DNA from: Blautia_A ammoniilytica
GTDB taxonomy: Bacteria > Bacillota > Clostridia > Lachnospirales > Lachnospiraceae
DNA: 64,000 nucleotides
Assembly: GCF_025566965.1 (NCBI RefSeq)
Contig: NZ_JAOQJL010000018.1
Coordinates: 13,630-77,629, forward strand
Direction: 5' to 3'
Shown here piece by piece: positions 17,784 to 26,189 of this stretch (position 1 is the stretch's first letter; every line of letters starts with the position of its first letter). Position numbers and translations under genes: made by a program. Under the pieces are notes generated by a model. The model did not search any database. It had not been told where the DNA came from and saw nothing but the letters and a program-made list of their open reading frames with translations.

Positions 17784-18103
17784 GTTTCAAAGACGTAATC
17801 GCGTCGGACGTGCACGACACATTCATGAACGCGGATGAGTTCTCAGACATGCATGACCTCAATGGAAAGATGATGCCGGTTCAGGTAGACTCCAACGAAC
17901 AGATCGAGCGCGAAAAGAGATTCAACCAGCACATGGATGGAATTTATAAAAACCAAAAACTGATCTACGTAGCAGCCACCGACTATGGCCCAATGCCGAA
18001 GCAGGGATCCCTGATCCAATTCGACAAGAGGCCATACAAGGTGGCTGATGCTATTTCAGAGGACGGTATCTATTCAATCACACTGGAGGCGAACAGAGCA
18101 TGA
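17780..18103 (+). CDS. Head-tail joining protein (gpFII-like position)
   Basis: A 107-residue protein with an alpha/beta pattern (IYVAATDYGPMPKQGSLIQF). It lies between capsid-associated and tail-completion genes and overlaps both by 4 bases. The family of small phage ATP-binding-like/gpFII head-tail connectors fits in size and place; sequence evidence alone is weak. Confidence 0.55.
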   Translation: MSFKDVIASDVHDTFMNADEFSDMHDLNGKMMPVQVDSNEQIEREKRFNQHMDGIYKNQKLIYVAATDYGPMPKQGSLIQFDKRPYKVADAISEDGIYSITLEANRA

Positions 18104-18645
18104 TCGAATACCAGGTAGACGAACAGATGCTGGAGGAAGTGCAGGCGAAGCTCGGAGAAATGAGCCGAAAAGCGCCAACGGTAATATCGCGGGCCCTGAA
18201 TAAAGTAGCAGTCACAGCGAGAGTAGACCTCGCAAATAAAGCGCAGGCGACCTACACGGTAAAATCCGGAGGCTTTAAGAAGGACATGACGATCCGGAAA
18301 GCGTCCGCAGGAAGACTGGAAGCGGTGATCCATTCACAAGGCAAGCCGCTCTCAATCACTAAGTTTCACACGACTGCACCGAAGAAAACCGGAGCGAAAG
18401 CAAACATCATCAAAGGCAGCGGCCTGAAGCAGCTTATATATGGCAATATCAAAGCCTTTAAAGGACCAAACGGTCAGATTTATCAGAGACGAAGCACCGC
18501 CAGGCTGCCAATTAAGAAGCTGAGCTCCAACTCAATCCCGAAGATGATCGGCAACGAGGAAAAGGTATACGGAGTCGTGAAACCATCCATCGACCGGAAC
18601 CTGCAGCATTACGTGGAGCAGCAAATAGAATTACTCACAAAGTAG
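18100..18645 (+). CDS. Tail completion protein, minor tail protein Z family
   Basis: A 181-residue basic protein. The pattern ISRALNKVAVTARVDLANKAQATYTVKSGGFKK matches GpZ/HK97 gp10-like tail completion proteins, which cap the tail tube before it joins the head. The start overlaps the previous gene by 4 bases. Confidence 0.8.
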   Translation: MIEYQVDEQMLEEVQAKLGEMSRKAPTVISRALNKVAVTARVDLANKAQATYTVKSGGFKKDMTIRKASAGRLEAVIHSQGKPLSITKFHTTAPKKTGAKANIIKGSGLKQLIYGNIKAFKGPNGQIYQRRSTARLPIKKLSSNSIPKMIGNEEKVYGVVKPSIDRNLQHYVEQQIELLTK

Positions 18646-18655
18646 GAGGAAGACA

Positions 18656-19129
18656 ATGACACCATGGGACCTTCAGAAATCGCTAATCGCTGAAATCGAG
18701 GAACTCCTGGCGCAGATGCAGCTGAAAAATGCTGCAGGAGAGGACGTGTTCGGAGTAAAAGGCTACGAACAGAGGCTGCCGGAGACCACAGACGATGAGG
18801 AAGACCAGTCGCAGTTCTTCCCTTACTTCATCGTGAGAATCGAAGAAGGCAACACACCGACGGACGATGAGCCATGGCTCGTCGGAACCACGGTATTATT
18901 CGGAATTTGTGACTACGACAAAGAAACGAACGGACACAGAACCATCCTGGAGATGATCACAAAGATTACAAACCGGTTCCTGGAAAGACCGCTCCTGGAT
19001 AGCAAATTCAGAGCAAACCAGAACGTGAGCTTTGCACTTCAGGATGAGGACACGTATCCGTTTTACTTCGGAGCCATAGATATCAAATTCTACGTACCAA
19101 AAATAGGAAGGAGCGATGACTGGTCATGA
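18656..19129 (+). CDS. Tail terminator-like protein
   Basis: A 157-residue acidic protein with strands around FPYFIVRIEEG and VLFGICDYD, and a helix RTILEMITKITNRFLERP. Size, order (after the GpZ-like gene, before the sheath) and the pattern of a strand pair followed by this helix fit tail terminators (gpU/STF type) that stop tail growth. No diagnostic motif, so the role is inferred from order. Confidence 0.55.
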   Translation: MTPWDLQKSLIAEIEELLAQMQLKNAAGEDVFGVKGYEQRLPETTDDEEDQSQFFPYFIVRIEEGNTPTDDEPWLVGTTVLFGICDYDKETNGHRTILEMITKITNRFLERPLLDSKFRANQNVSFALQDEDTYPFYFGAIDIKFYVPKIGRSDDWS

Positions 19130-19440
19130 GCGAATCAGTAAAGGCGCCGGAGACAAAAGCACCGGCAAAAAAGACACAGGCAGTGACGGAGGCAAAGACT
19201 GAAGCAGTCCTCTACGTAGGACCAACAATCAGTGGAATCGCCATCACCGGCACAGTCTACACGACAATCCCGGAGGCAGCGAAAGCAGCCAAAGCGGATG
19301 CACCAATGATCCTGAACCTTTTCATTCCGATCAGAGAATACGGCGAGGCCGAGAGAATGATCAGAGAAAAGAGAGGATACGTATACAGCGCTTACGCAGA
19401 AGCGCAGAAATTCAAACTTGAAAGAGGAGGTAAGAACTAA
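19126..19440 (+). CDS. Hypothetical tail protein
   Basis: A 104-residue protein. The first 30 residues are Ala/Lys/Thr-rich and likely disordered; the remainder has a small alpha/beta pattern ending in a basic helix. The stop codon overlaps the sheath gene start. Small proteins at this place are found before the sheath gene in many myophages of Firmicutes, with no known role. Confidence 0.5.
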   Translation: MSESVKAPETKAPAKKTQAVTEAKTEAVLYVGPTISGIAITGTVYTTIPEAAKAAKADAPMILNLFIPIREYGEAERMIREKRGYVYSAYAEAQKFKLERGGKN

Positions 19441-20894
19441 TGAGCATCAGACATGGAGTTTATATCCAGGAAGAAGCTACAGCCGTTCAGGTACCGAAGA
19501 CCGGCAACAGCTCCGTCCAGGTAGTCGTCGGAACAGCTCCGGTCAATATGGCCGAGAATCCAAGCGAAGCCGTGAACGTTCCAATTCTTGCGAATTCAGG
19601 AACTGAAGCCATGGCAGCACTCGGATATTCCGTAGACTTTAAGAATTTCACACTTTGCCAGACGATGTTCGCAACATCAAACCTGTTCCAGGTTAGTCCG
19701 GTCGTTTACATCAACGTCCTGGATCCGGCAAAGCACAACAAGGAACTCGCAGAGGCAGAGTACCAGGTAAACCAGAAGCAGGCAGTGATCGAGAAAGAAG
19801 GCATCATCCTCGAAGGGCTCACCGTCAAGAATTCAACCGGCGATACAGAGCTCAAGGCTGGCGAGGATTACAGTGCTGCATTTGACAGTACAACTGGATT
19901 CCTCACAATCACAATGCTCGCAGGCGGAAAAGGCGCAGCAGCAACAGCCATCAAGGTAAGCGGAAAAGTCATCGATCCGTCCAAGGTTACGAAAGAGGAC
20001 GTCATCGGAGCCGTGGATCCATCCACAGGGGCTGAGACAGGAGCGCAGGTCATTAGACAGGTATACCCAAGACTCGGCATCGTTCCGGGACTCATTCTCG
20101 CACCAGGCTGGTCACAGATCCCGGAGGTCGGTCTTGCACTTGCAGCCAAGGCAGCCAAGATCAATGGCGTATACAGCGCAATGGCACTTCTTGACCTTGA
20201 TACAGCCAAGGCAAAGAAATACACAGACACCAAGAGCGTGAAAGAGGAATCCGGATACACAAGCCCATTCTGCTATCCGCTCTGGCCATGCGACAGAGTC
20301 GGCGAGTACATTCTCGCAAAATCTGCAGTGGCAGGAGCCATGATCCAGTACATGGCATCAGATAACGAGGACGTACCAAACCAGTCACCGTCCAACCATT
20401 TACTCGGAGTCGGAGGCCAGTGCCTCGAAGATGGAACGGAAGTATATCTCGACCAGGACCAGGCAAACACGGTCAACGGCTACGGCGTAACCACAGCGAT
20501 CAACCAGAACGGCTATCGCTTATGGGGTAACTACACCGGAGCGTATCCAGCGAGCTCAGACGCGAAAGATATCTGGTTCGCAGTTCGCCGCATGTTCAGC
20601 TGGCAGGGAAATAACTTCATTCAGACATACTTCGATGAAGTCGACGATCCGATGAATAACGTCCTGGTTCAGAGCGTAGTGGACAGCGAGAACATCCGCT
20701 GCAGCGCATACGCACCTAAATACTGGGCCGGAGCTTCCATCGAATACAAGTCAGATGACAATCCAAAGACTGCCATCCTGGCCGGAACGATGAAGTTCAG
20801 ACAGCACATTGCACCGTACACACCAGCGCAGGAAATCGTGGACATCATCGACTACGATACAGACACGCTGGCAGCAGCAGTAGGAGGTAACTAA
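19440..20894 (+). CDS. Tail sheath protein
   Basis: A 484-residue protein with the usual sheath start (RHGVYIQEEATAV). A long beta-rich insertion lies at about 95-190. A conserved C-terminal domain follows, with WGNYTGAY, the DIWFAVRRMFSW segment and a final HIAPYTPAQEIVDIIDYD. It forms the contractile outer layer of the tail, which contracts to drive the tube into the cell. Its presence defines the myovirus type. Confidence 0.92.
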   Translation: MSIRHGVYIQEEATAVQVPKTGNSSVQVVVGTAPVNMAENPSEAVNVPILANSGTEAMAALGYSVDFKNFTLCQTMFATSNLFQVSPVVYINVLDPAKHNKELAEAEYQVNQKQAVIEKEGIILEGLTVKNSTGDTELKAGEDYSAAFDSTTGFLTITMLAGGKGAAATAIKVSGKVIDPSKVTKEDVIGAVDPSTGAETGAQVIRQVYPRLGIVPGLILAPGWSQIPEVGLALAAKAAKINGVYSAMALLDLDTAKAKKYTDTKSVKEESGYTSPFCYPLWPCDRVGEYILAKSAVAGAMIQYMASDNEDVPNQSPSNHLLGVGGQCLEDGTEVYLDQDQANTVNGYGVTTAINQNGYRLWGNYTGAYPASSDAKDIWFAVRRMFSWQGNNFIQTYFDEVDDPMNNVLVQSVVDSENIRCSAYAPKYWAGASIEYKSDDNPKTAILAGTMKFRQHIAPYTPAQEIVDIIDYDTDTLAAAVGGN

Positions 20895-20896
20895 TT

Positions 20897-21418
20897 ATGG
20901 CAAGCATTATTCCTGAAGTATTAAACCACTTCAACATTTATAACGGCGCCAATGCCCTCGTCGGAGTATCCGGCGAGGTGGAGCTTCCGGAGCTTGAAGC
21001 CATCACGGATACCGTGGAAGGCACCGGAGTGCTCGGCGAGATCGAGGATCCGGTAACTGGACAGTTCTCCAGCGCCACAATCAAGATCCCATTCGCAGTT
21101 TTATACAGCGATATGTTCTCCATCGTAAACACTACAGAACCGCCGCTCCTGACACTCAGAGGATCTATGCAGTGCACGGATCCAAAGACCGGAGCAACCG
21201 GATACTACCCGATCAGAGTCGTGGTACGAGGCAAAGCCAAGACAACCACACTCGGCAAGGTAGCCAAAGGAAAGAAGATGGAATCAGAGGTCGAGCTTGA
21301 GATTTTATACATCAAAGTAGAGATCAACAACGCCGTCGTTTTGGAGCTCGACAAACTGAACTTCGTATTTGTATTAAACGGAAAAGACATGCTGGCGCAG
21401 ATCAGAAGCCAGTGCTAG
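20897..21418 (+). CDS. Major tail tube protein
   Basis: A 173-residue protein of the P2 FII-like tube family by size, order and sequence (PEVLNHFNIYNGANALVGVSGEVELPELE). It starts 2 bases after the sheath stop and would build the rigid inner tube. Confidence 0.88.
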   Translation: MASIIPEVLNHFNIYNGANALVGVSGEVELPELEAITDTVEGTGVLGEIEDPVTGQFSSATIKIPFAVLYSDMFSIVNTTEPPLLTLRGSMQCTDPKTGATGYYPIRVVVRGKAKTTTLGKVAKGKKMESEVELEILYIKVEINNAVVLELDKLNFVFVLNGKDMLAQIRSQC

Positions 21419-21437
21419 ATAACAGGAGGAACGCAAA

Positions 21438-21767
21438 ATGAGTGAAAAAGTCACAGAAATCAACAAGCCAGAAGATAACGAGATGAAGCTCAAGCTCAGT
21501 AAAGAGTATGACTTCGAAGGACAGAAGATCGGCGAGATCGACCTCAGTGGGCTCGACAATTTGACTGCTGCAGATATGATCCAGGCCAACAAGGTCCTCA
21601 CAAACAACGGAACCGTGTCGGTTCTTCCAGAGACAACTCTGGAATACGACCTCATCATCGCAGCCGGAGCTTTGAAGATGCCGATCGAGTTCTTTAAGCA
21701 GCTGAAGCCAAAGGACGCCCTGGCGCTCAAGAACAGAGTGACATCTTTTTTATTCGGCGAGGAATAA
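21438..21767 (+). CDS. Tail assembly chaperone, short form (gpE-like)
   Basis: A 109-residue acidic protein (KEYDFEGQKIGEIDLSGLDNLTAADM) with a C-terminal helical part LKPKDALALKNRVTSFLF. This matches gpE-type tail assembly chaperones, which coat the tape measure protein during tube assembly. A perfect slippery heptamer, T TTT TTA, lies in frame at 21746-21752 near its end, so a fraction of ribosomes should make the longer form described in the next entry. Confidence 0.82.
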   Translation: MSEKVTEINKPEDNEMKLKLSKEYDFEGQKIGEIDLSGLDNLTAADMIQANKVLTNNGTVSVLPETTLEYDLIIAAGALKMPIEFFKQLKPKDALALKNRVTSFLFGEE

Positions 21768-21913
21768 ATCCTGCGGACTTCTCAGAGTTGCGGAAATGCT
21801 GTCTAACCCTGTCGCTGAACCTCAGCACAGGGTTAGATTATTTTTTGCAAATGAACATCTTTGACCTTATTGATTTATGCGCCGATTTGAAGGAGGTGAC
21901 ACCTAAGAAATGA
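21752..21913 (+). CDS. Predicted -1 frameshift extension of the tail chaperone
   Basis: After slipping back one base on T TTT TTA (21746-21752), the -1 frame stays open for 53 codons and stops at 21911-21913, overlapping the ATG of the tape measure gene at 21910. The product would have 105 shared residues plus 53 new ones, about 158 in all. The new part has a helix-rich pattern (SELRKCCLTLSLNL, FDLIDLCADLKEV). This arrangement of a short and a long form just before the tape measure is the known programmed frameshift of lambda G/GT and P2 E/E'. The short ATG-less ORF has no start of its own. Confidence 0.8.
   Translation: MRRGINPADFSELRKCCLTLSLNLSTGLDYFLQMNIFDLIDLCADLKEVTPKK
21803..21846 (+). 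terminator. Terminator-like hairpin inside the frameshift extension
   Basis: A 10-bp perfect stem (21803-21812 with 21827-21836) encloses a further 5-bp stem (21814-21818 with 21822-21826), followed after four bases by six T (21841-21846). It has the shape of an intrinsic terminator. It starts about 50 bases after the slippery site, too far for a usual frameshift stimulator. Confidence 0.55.
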
Positions 21914-24900
21914 GCGAATTCGAAGTAGCGATTAAGATCGCCGGAAAATTAGATAAATCGCTGCAGACGTCAGTCAGCAGCGCACAGAAGATGCTCGGCA
22001 GCCTTGGAAAAGGCGGTCTGTCTTCCGCATTAACCGGTATCGGAAATGTAATGGAAAGTACCGGAAAAGCGCTCACCACAGGAGTCACGATGCCGGTAAT
22101 CGCGCTCGGTGCCACATCCGTGAAGGAGTTCGGATCCGTAGATAAGTCCATGAAGCTCGTCCAGGCAACCATGGGATCAACAGATGCCCAGGCCAAACAG
22201 CTCGAATCAACAATGAAAAAAGCAGCGGCAAATTCCGTATTCGGAATGCAGGACGCAGCAGACGCAACGCTGAACTTCGCACGCCAGGGTTTCAATGCAA
22301 AGCAGGCAGGAGACATGCTGACGCCCGCGCTGAACCTGGCAGCAGGAACGGCGACGGATTTATCAGTCGTAACCGGCGGCCTCGGAAACGCCCTGAAGAT
22401 GTTCGGCAAGGACTCAAACTACGCAGCGACAGCAGCAGATATCCTATCGACAGCCCAGGCGCAGGCCAACACGACTGTCACGGATTTATTCGACGCCATG
22501 GCAACAGCAGGACCGATCTGCAGCTCAGTCGGATGGTCAATGTCCGATCTGGCCGCAATTACTGATATCTTCGGCGATGCCGGAATCAGTGGTGCTGAAG
22601 GAGCCACGGCACTGAAAACAGGTCTGGCCAGATTAGCAAGTCCGGCCAAAGACGGAGCTACCTGGATTAAAAAACTAGGCCTGGAGATATTCAATTCAGA
22701 TGGATCCATGAAAAGCATGGTCGACGTGCAGAAGCAGCTGCATGATAGCTTTCAGGGCTTAACCAGCCAGGAACAGATGAGTGCGGCGGCCGCAATCTTC
22801 GGAAAGAACCAGATGGCCAAGTGGATGACGCTGATCAATGCATCACCGGATCAGGTACAGAAATACGCAAGCTCGCTGGAAGGAGCGGCCGGAAGCTCGC
22901 AGAAGATGGCAGACGCACTCCTATCCGGAATGGGTGGATCCCTGGAAAAACTGAATTCATCCTTTGACGTTATGAAATATACGGTCGGAGGAATCGCCAG
23001 CGAAGTCCTGAAGCCTTTCGTGGACAATTTGACCGGGCTAATTGACAAGTTCAACAACCTAGATCCGTCGATGCAGAAGAACATCGTGAAATGGGTAGGC
23101 ATTGCAGCCACAGCGGGACCAGTTCTGCTGATCGGCGGTCGACTGTTCAAAATGGCCGGATCCCTGGTGGGAACATTCGGCAAGGTTGGAAAAGCGATCG
23201 GAAGCATCGGAAAGAAAACTAAAGGCATGAGCGCACCGCTCAAAGAAGGAAGCAGCGTAATGTCCGCAGCAGCCAAGAATGCGCTCGGATTCGGAATCGG
23301 ATTCGCGGCCGCAGCCGCAGGCGTGTGGATATTAGTAAAAGCAGCCAAGGAACTCGCTGCAGCGGGACCAGGAGCGCAGATAGCAACCGTCCTGATGGCC
23401 GGAGGCATTATCGCATTGATGGCAGTAGCAGCACAGCTCGCACCGAAGCTGCAGGCAGGCACGCAAGGTCTCCTGGCATTCGGAGGTGCAATCTTAATGG
23501 CCGGAGCCGGTATGAGTTTGATGGCAATGGCAGCAACACAGGTGGCAGCCGCAGGACCTATGGCATTCGCAAGCCTGGCACTCATGGAAGGCGGCATCAT
23601 TGCACTATTGGCAGTAGCCGGAGCAATGGGACCACAGCTCGCCGGAGCATCTGCGGGACTTCTTGCATTCGGCGGAGCAGTTCTGATGGCAGCGGCCGGA
23701 ATGAGCCTCATGGCGATGGCAGCAACACAGGTAGCGGCAGCCGGACCGATGGCAATCGCAGCACTCACAATCATGGAAGTAGGAATGATCGCAATGATGG
23801 CAGTAGCCGGAGCGCTCGGACCTGCACTCACAGCAGCATCAGTCGGACTGATTGCATTCGGAGCTTCTATCGTTCTGGCGGCAACAGGATGCCTGATCAT
23901 GGTCCAGGCGGCGACGCAGATCGCAAGCGCAGGACCGGCAGCGCAGATCGCTCTCGCACTCTTAGCGGCGGGACTGATCGCATTCGGAGCAATAGCCGGA
24001 GCCTTGGCGCCAATACTCCTGGCAGGAGCTGCAGCGATCGCAGCACTGGGAGCAGCGCTCACATTAGTAGCAACAGCGGCCATGTTAGGAGCAGCAGCGC
24101 TGGCCATTATATCGGTATCGCTTCCGCTTTTATCGACATACGGAGCGACCGGAGCATCGGCAATCCTGACACTTAGCGGAGCACTAACAGCATTCGCAGC
24201 ATCTGCAGCAGTATGTGGAGCCGGAGCATTAGTGGCAGCCGCAGGACTTCTCGCAATGGCAGCCGGAGCCTTGGCGGCCGGAGCGGGCGTTTTAATGGTT
24301 GGAGCTGGAGCCGTGGTACTCGCTGCAGCAATCGCAATGATCGCAGCCGGAGCAACAGCCAGCATGGCTTCATTTATGCTTTTAGCAACAATGGTCCGTT
24401 TATTCGGAACCGCAGCACTATCAGCAACAGCACCAATCCTGGCACTCACAGCGGCAATGCTGCCATTCGCGGCGGCCGCACTTGCAATGGCAGCCGGAGC
24501 AACGGCAGGAGGCGCAGCCCTTCTGATACTGGCAGCCGGAGCACTAGCCGCATCAGTCGGCATGGTACCACTTGCAGCAGCCCTGGCACTTGCAGCAGCA
24601 TCGGTGAAAATCATCGGAGCCAGTGCAAAGGCAGCTGGATCGGCGCTTAAATCAATGGCCAAAGGTGCAACAGGAACCGCGGCCAAGATGGCAATCATAG
24701 CTGCAGGAGCCGCACCACTTGCAGCAGCCCTGGCACCACTCGCGGTCGCAGCGGCAGCAGCGGCAGCGGCAGTCCTGGCCTTAGCGGCAGGCAGTACAGC
24801 GGCGGCAGCAGCAATCATGCTCCTGGCAGCAGGAATCACAATGACAGCCGGAGCGCTGACACTTTGCAGCGCATCAATAACAGCATTCAAAGCAAGCGCG

Positions 24901-25914
24901 GCAGGAATCAACGCAGTGGCGACACCAACAGCTGCAGCATTCACAAGGATGGCAGTGGCAGTGGCACCGTTCACCGCAGCGATCATAGCGCTGGCCGGAC
25001 CGATGATGGCAACATCAGCATCCATGGTCGTATTTGCAGGAGGCATCACAGTAGCGGCAGCTTCAGCAACCGCGCTGGCCGTATCCCTGCGGTCGACAAT
25101 GGCAACACTTGGAACGCTCGGAGCTTTAACCACAGTAGCCATGAATATGGTCACAGTGGCCATCAGAAGCTCCATGACACAGTCGAACCAGGCCGTGGTA
25201 ACCGGAATCACCGTGATGCGGACAACAACGCAGACCGGAATGACAACCATCGTGGCCGTGACCAGAAACGGCATGACCATGTTCGTGGTGGCGGTCAGAA
25301 CAGGCGGAAGCCAGGCAGTGGCAGCATGCAGAAGCACAAGCAGCCAGATGGTCGGAGCTTTCTCCGGACTTTCAGGAAGCATGTACAGCGCCGGATCATT
25401 CGCGATGGCCGGACTCAGGAACGGTATCGCAGCCGGTGGAGCTGCAGCGATCGCCCAGGCGAGAAGCATAGCCAACCAGGTAGCAGCAACCGTCAACAGC
25501 GCTCTGAAGATTCACTCTCCATCAAGAGTCCTGGATCAATCAGGACAGTACGCAGGCCAAGGTCTCGCAGGAGGTATCCAGAAGACCGGAGCACTCGTTC
25601 AGAAGGCAGCCAACGAATCACTCGCGCAGCCAGTAATGAACGCAGGATCCAAGACGCTAGAGGCTCCACAGTTTGAAAACCGGTCGAGCGTGATCGGAGA
25701 CACCGTGAGCGCATTTACTGGACAGAAGCAGTCCGGGAATGGCAACAGCAATGAATCTGCAAGCCAGCAGTTCGTATTCAGTCCAACGTACCGATTCGAG
25801 GCGGGCACACCGTCCAAGGAGGACATGGTAGAGGCGAACAGAATGAGCCAGGCAGAATTTAAGAAAATGATGAAAGAATACCTGCGGACGGAAGGCCGCC
25901 GGGCATTCGCATAG
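21910..25914 (+). CDS. Tail tape measure protein
   Basis: A 1,334-residue protein. Residues about 70-300 match the TP901-type core found at the start of many tape measures (QATMGSTDAQAKQLE, FGMQDAADATLNFARQGF, SMSDLAAITDIFGDAGISGAEGATALKTGL). The middle, about 455-1100, is Ala/Gly/Met-rich and strongly hydrophobic and includes four tandem 63-residue repeats. The C-terminal part has INSALKIHSPSRVLDQSGQYAGQGLAGGI, a motif frequent near tape-measure ends. It sets tail length and is ejected through the tube. It starts at the stop of the frameshifted chaperone, after GGAGGTG. Confidence 0.93.
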   Translation: MSEFEVAIKIAGKLDKSLQTSVSSAQKMLGSLGKGGLSSALTGIGNVMESTGKALTTGVTMPVIALGATSVKEFGSVDKSMKLVQATMGSTDAQAKQLESTMKKAAANSVFGMQDAADATLNFARQGFNAKQAGDMLTPALNLAAGTATDLSVVTGGLGNALKMFGKDSNYAATAADILSTAQAQANTTVTDLFDAMATAGPICSSVGWSMSDLAAITDIFGDAGISGAEGATALKTGLARLASPAKDGATWIKKLGLEIFNSDGSMKSMVDVQKQLHDSFQGLTSQEQMSAAAAIFGKNQMAKWMTLINASPDQVQKYASSLEGAAGSSQKMADALLSGMGGSLEKLNSSFDVMKYTVGGIASEVLKPFVDNLTGLIDKFNNLDPSMQKNIVKWVGIAATAGPVLLIGGRLFKMAGSLVGTFGKVGKAIGSIGKKTKGMSAPLKEGSSVMSAAAKNALGFGIGFAAAAAGVWILVKAAKELAAAGPGAQIATVLMAGGIIALMAVAAQLAPKLQAGTQGLLAFGGAILMAGAGMSLMAMAATQVAAAGPMAFASLALMEGGIIALLAVAGAMGPQLAGASAGLLAFGGAVLMAAAGMSLMAMAATQVAAAGPMAIAALTIMEVGMIAMMAVAGALGPALTAASVGLIAFGASIVLAATGCLIMVQAATQIASAGPAAQIALALLAAGLIAFGAIAGALAPILLAGAAAIAALGAALTLVATAAMLGAAALAIISVSLPLLSTYGATGASAILTLSGALTAFAASAAVCGAGALVAAAGLLAMAAGALAAGAGVLMVGAGAVVLAAAIAMIAAGATASMASFMLLATMVRLFGTAALSATAPILALTAAMLPFAAAALAMAAGATAGGAALLILAAGALAASVGMVPLAAALALAAASVKIIGASAKAAGSALKSMAKGATGTAAKMAIIAAGAAPLAAALAPLAVAAAAAAAAVLALAAGSTAAAAAIMLLAAGITMTAGALTLCSASITAFKASAAGINAVATPTAAAFTRMAVAVAPFTAAIIALAGPMMATSASMVVFAGGITVAAASATALAVSLRSTMATLGTLGALTTVAMNMVTVAIRSSMTQSNQAVVTGITVMRTTTQTGMTTIVAVTRNGMTMFVVAVRTGGSQAVAACRSTSSQMVGAFSGLSGSMYSAGSFAMAGLRNGIAAGGAAAIAQARSIANQVAATVNSALKIHSPSRVLDQSGQYAGQGLAGGIQKTGALVQKAANESLAQPVMNAGSKTLEAPQFENRSSVIGDTVSAFTGQKQSGNGNSNESASQQFVFSPTYRFEAGTPSKEDMVEANRMSQAEFKKMMKEYLRTEGRRAFA
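23356..24111 (+). repeat. Four tandem 189-bp repeats in the tape measure gene
   Basis: Four consecutive units start at 23356, 23545, 23734 and 23923, each exactly 189 bases (63 codons; residues 483-545, 546-608, 609-671, 672-734). Units 1-3 share the pattern AAAGPxA, a GGIIAL-type hydrophobic helix, LLAFGGA and MSLMAMAATQV; unit 4 is more diverged. In a tape measure protein, unit number should change tail length. Confidence 0.8.
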
Positions 25915-25928
25915 AAAGGAGGATATAA

Positions 25929-26189
25929 GTGGCGAACGTTTACTACACAGAAGCAGGAGACACATGGGACAAGATCGCATACGACCAGTATGGATCCGAA
26001 AAATTCATGCAACAGCTAATCCTGGCAAACTGGGACAAACTGGACGTGCTTGTATTCTCCGACGGGGAGGAAATCATCCTCCCCGATATCCCCGAAGATG
26101 AACTCAACGACACACCGGTATGGAGATCTGATTCAGACAGAGACGATGGAATACCGGCGGCAGATGAAGACGAATCGGAGGTGGAGTAA
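25929..26189 (+). CDS. Tail protein X (LysM-like)
   Basis: An 86-residue protein beginning with a LysM-like pattern (YYTEAGDTWDKIAYDQYGSE...LILANW) and ending in an acidic tail. This is the phage tail protein X family, small tail-tube or baseplate hub adaptor proteins. It starts with GTG after AAAGGAGG, and its last codon overlaps the start of the next gene. Confidence 0.82.
   Translation: MANVYYTEAGDTWDKIAYDQYGSEKFMQQLILANWDKLDVLVFSDGEEIILPDIPEDELNDTPVWRSDSDRDDGIPAADEDESEVE

Noticed and set aside
22851..25496. 881-codon open frame on the minus strand inside the tape measure gene
   Set aside because: It is the mirror of the Ala/Gly-rich codons of the tape measure; its own product is equally Ala/Pro-rich with no domain, and it lacks a ribosome binding site.
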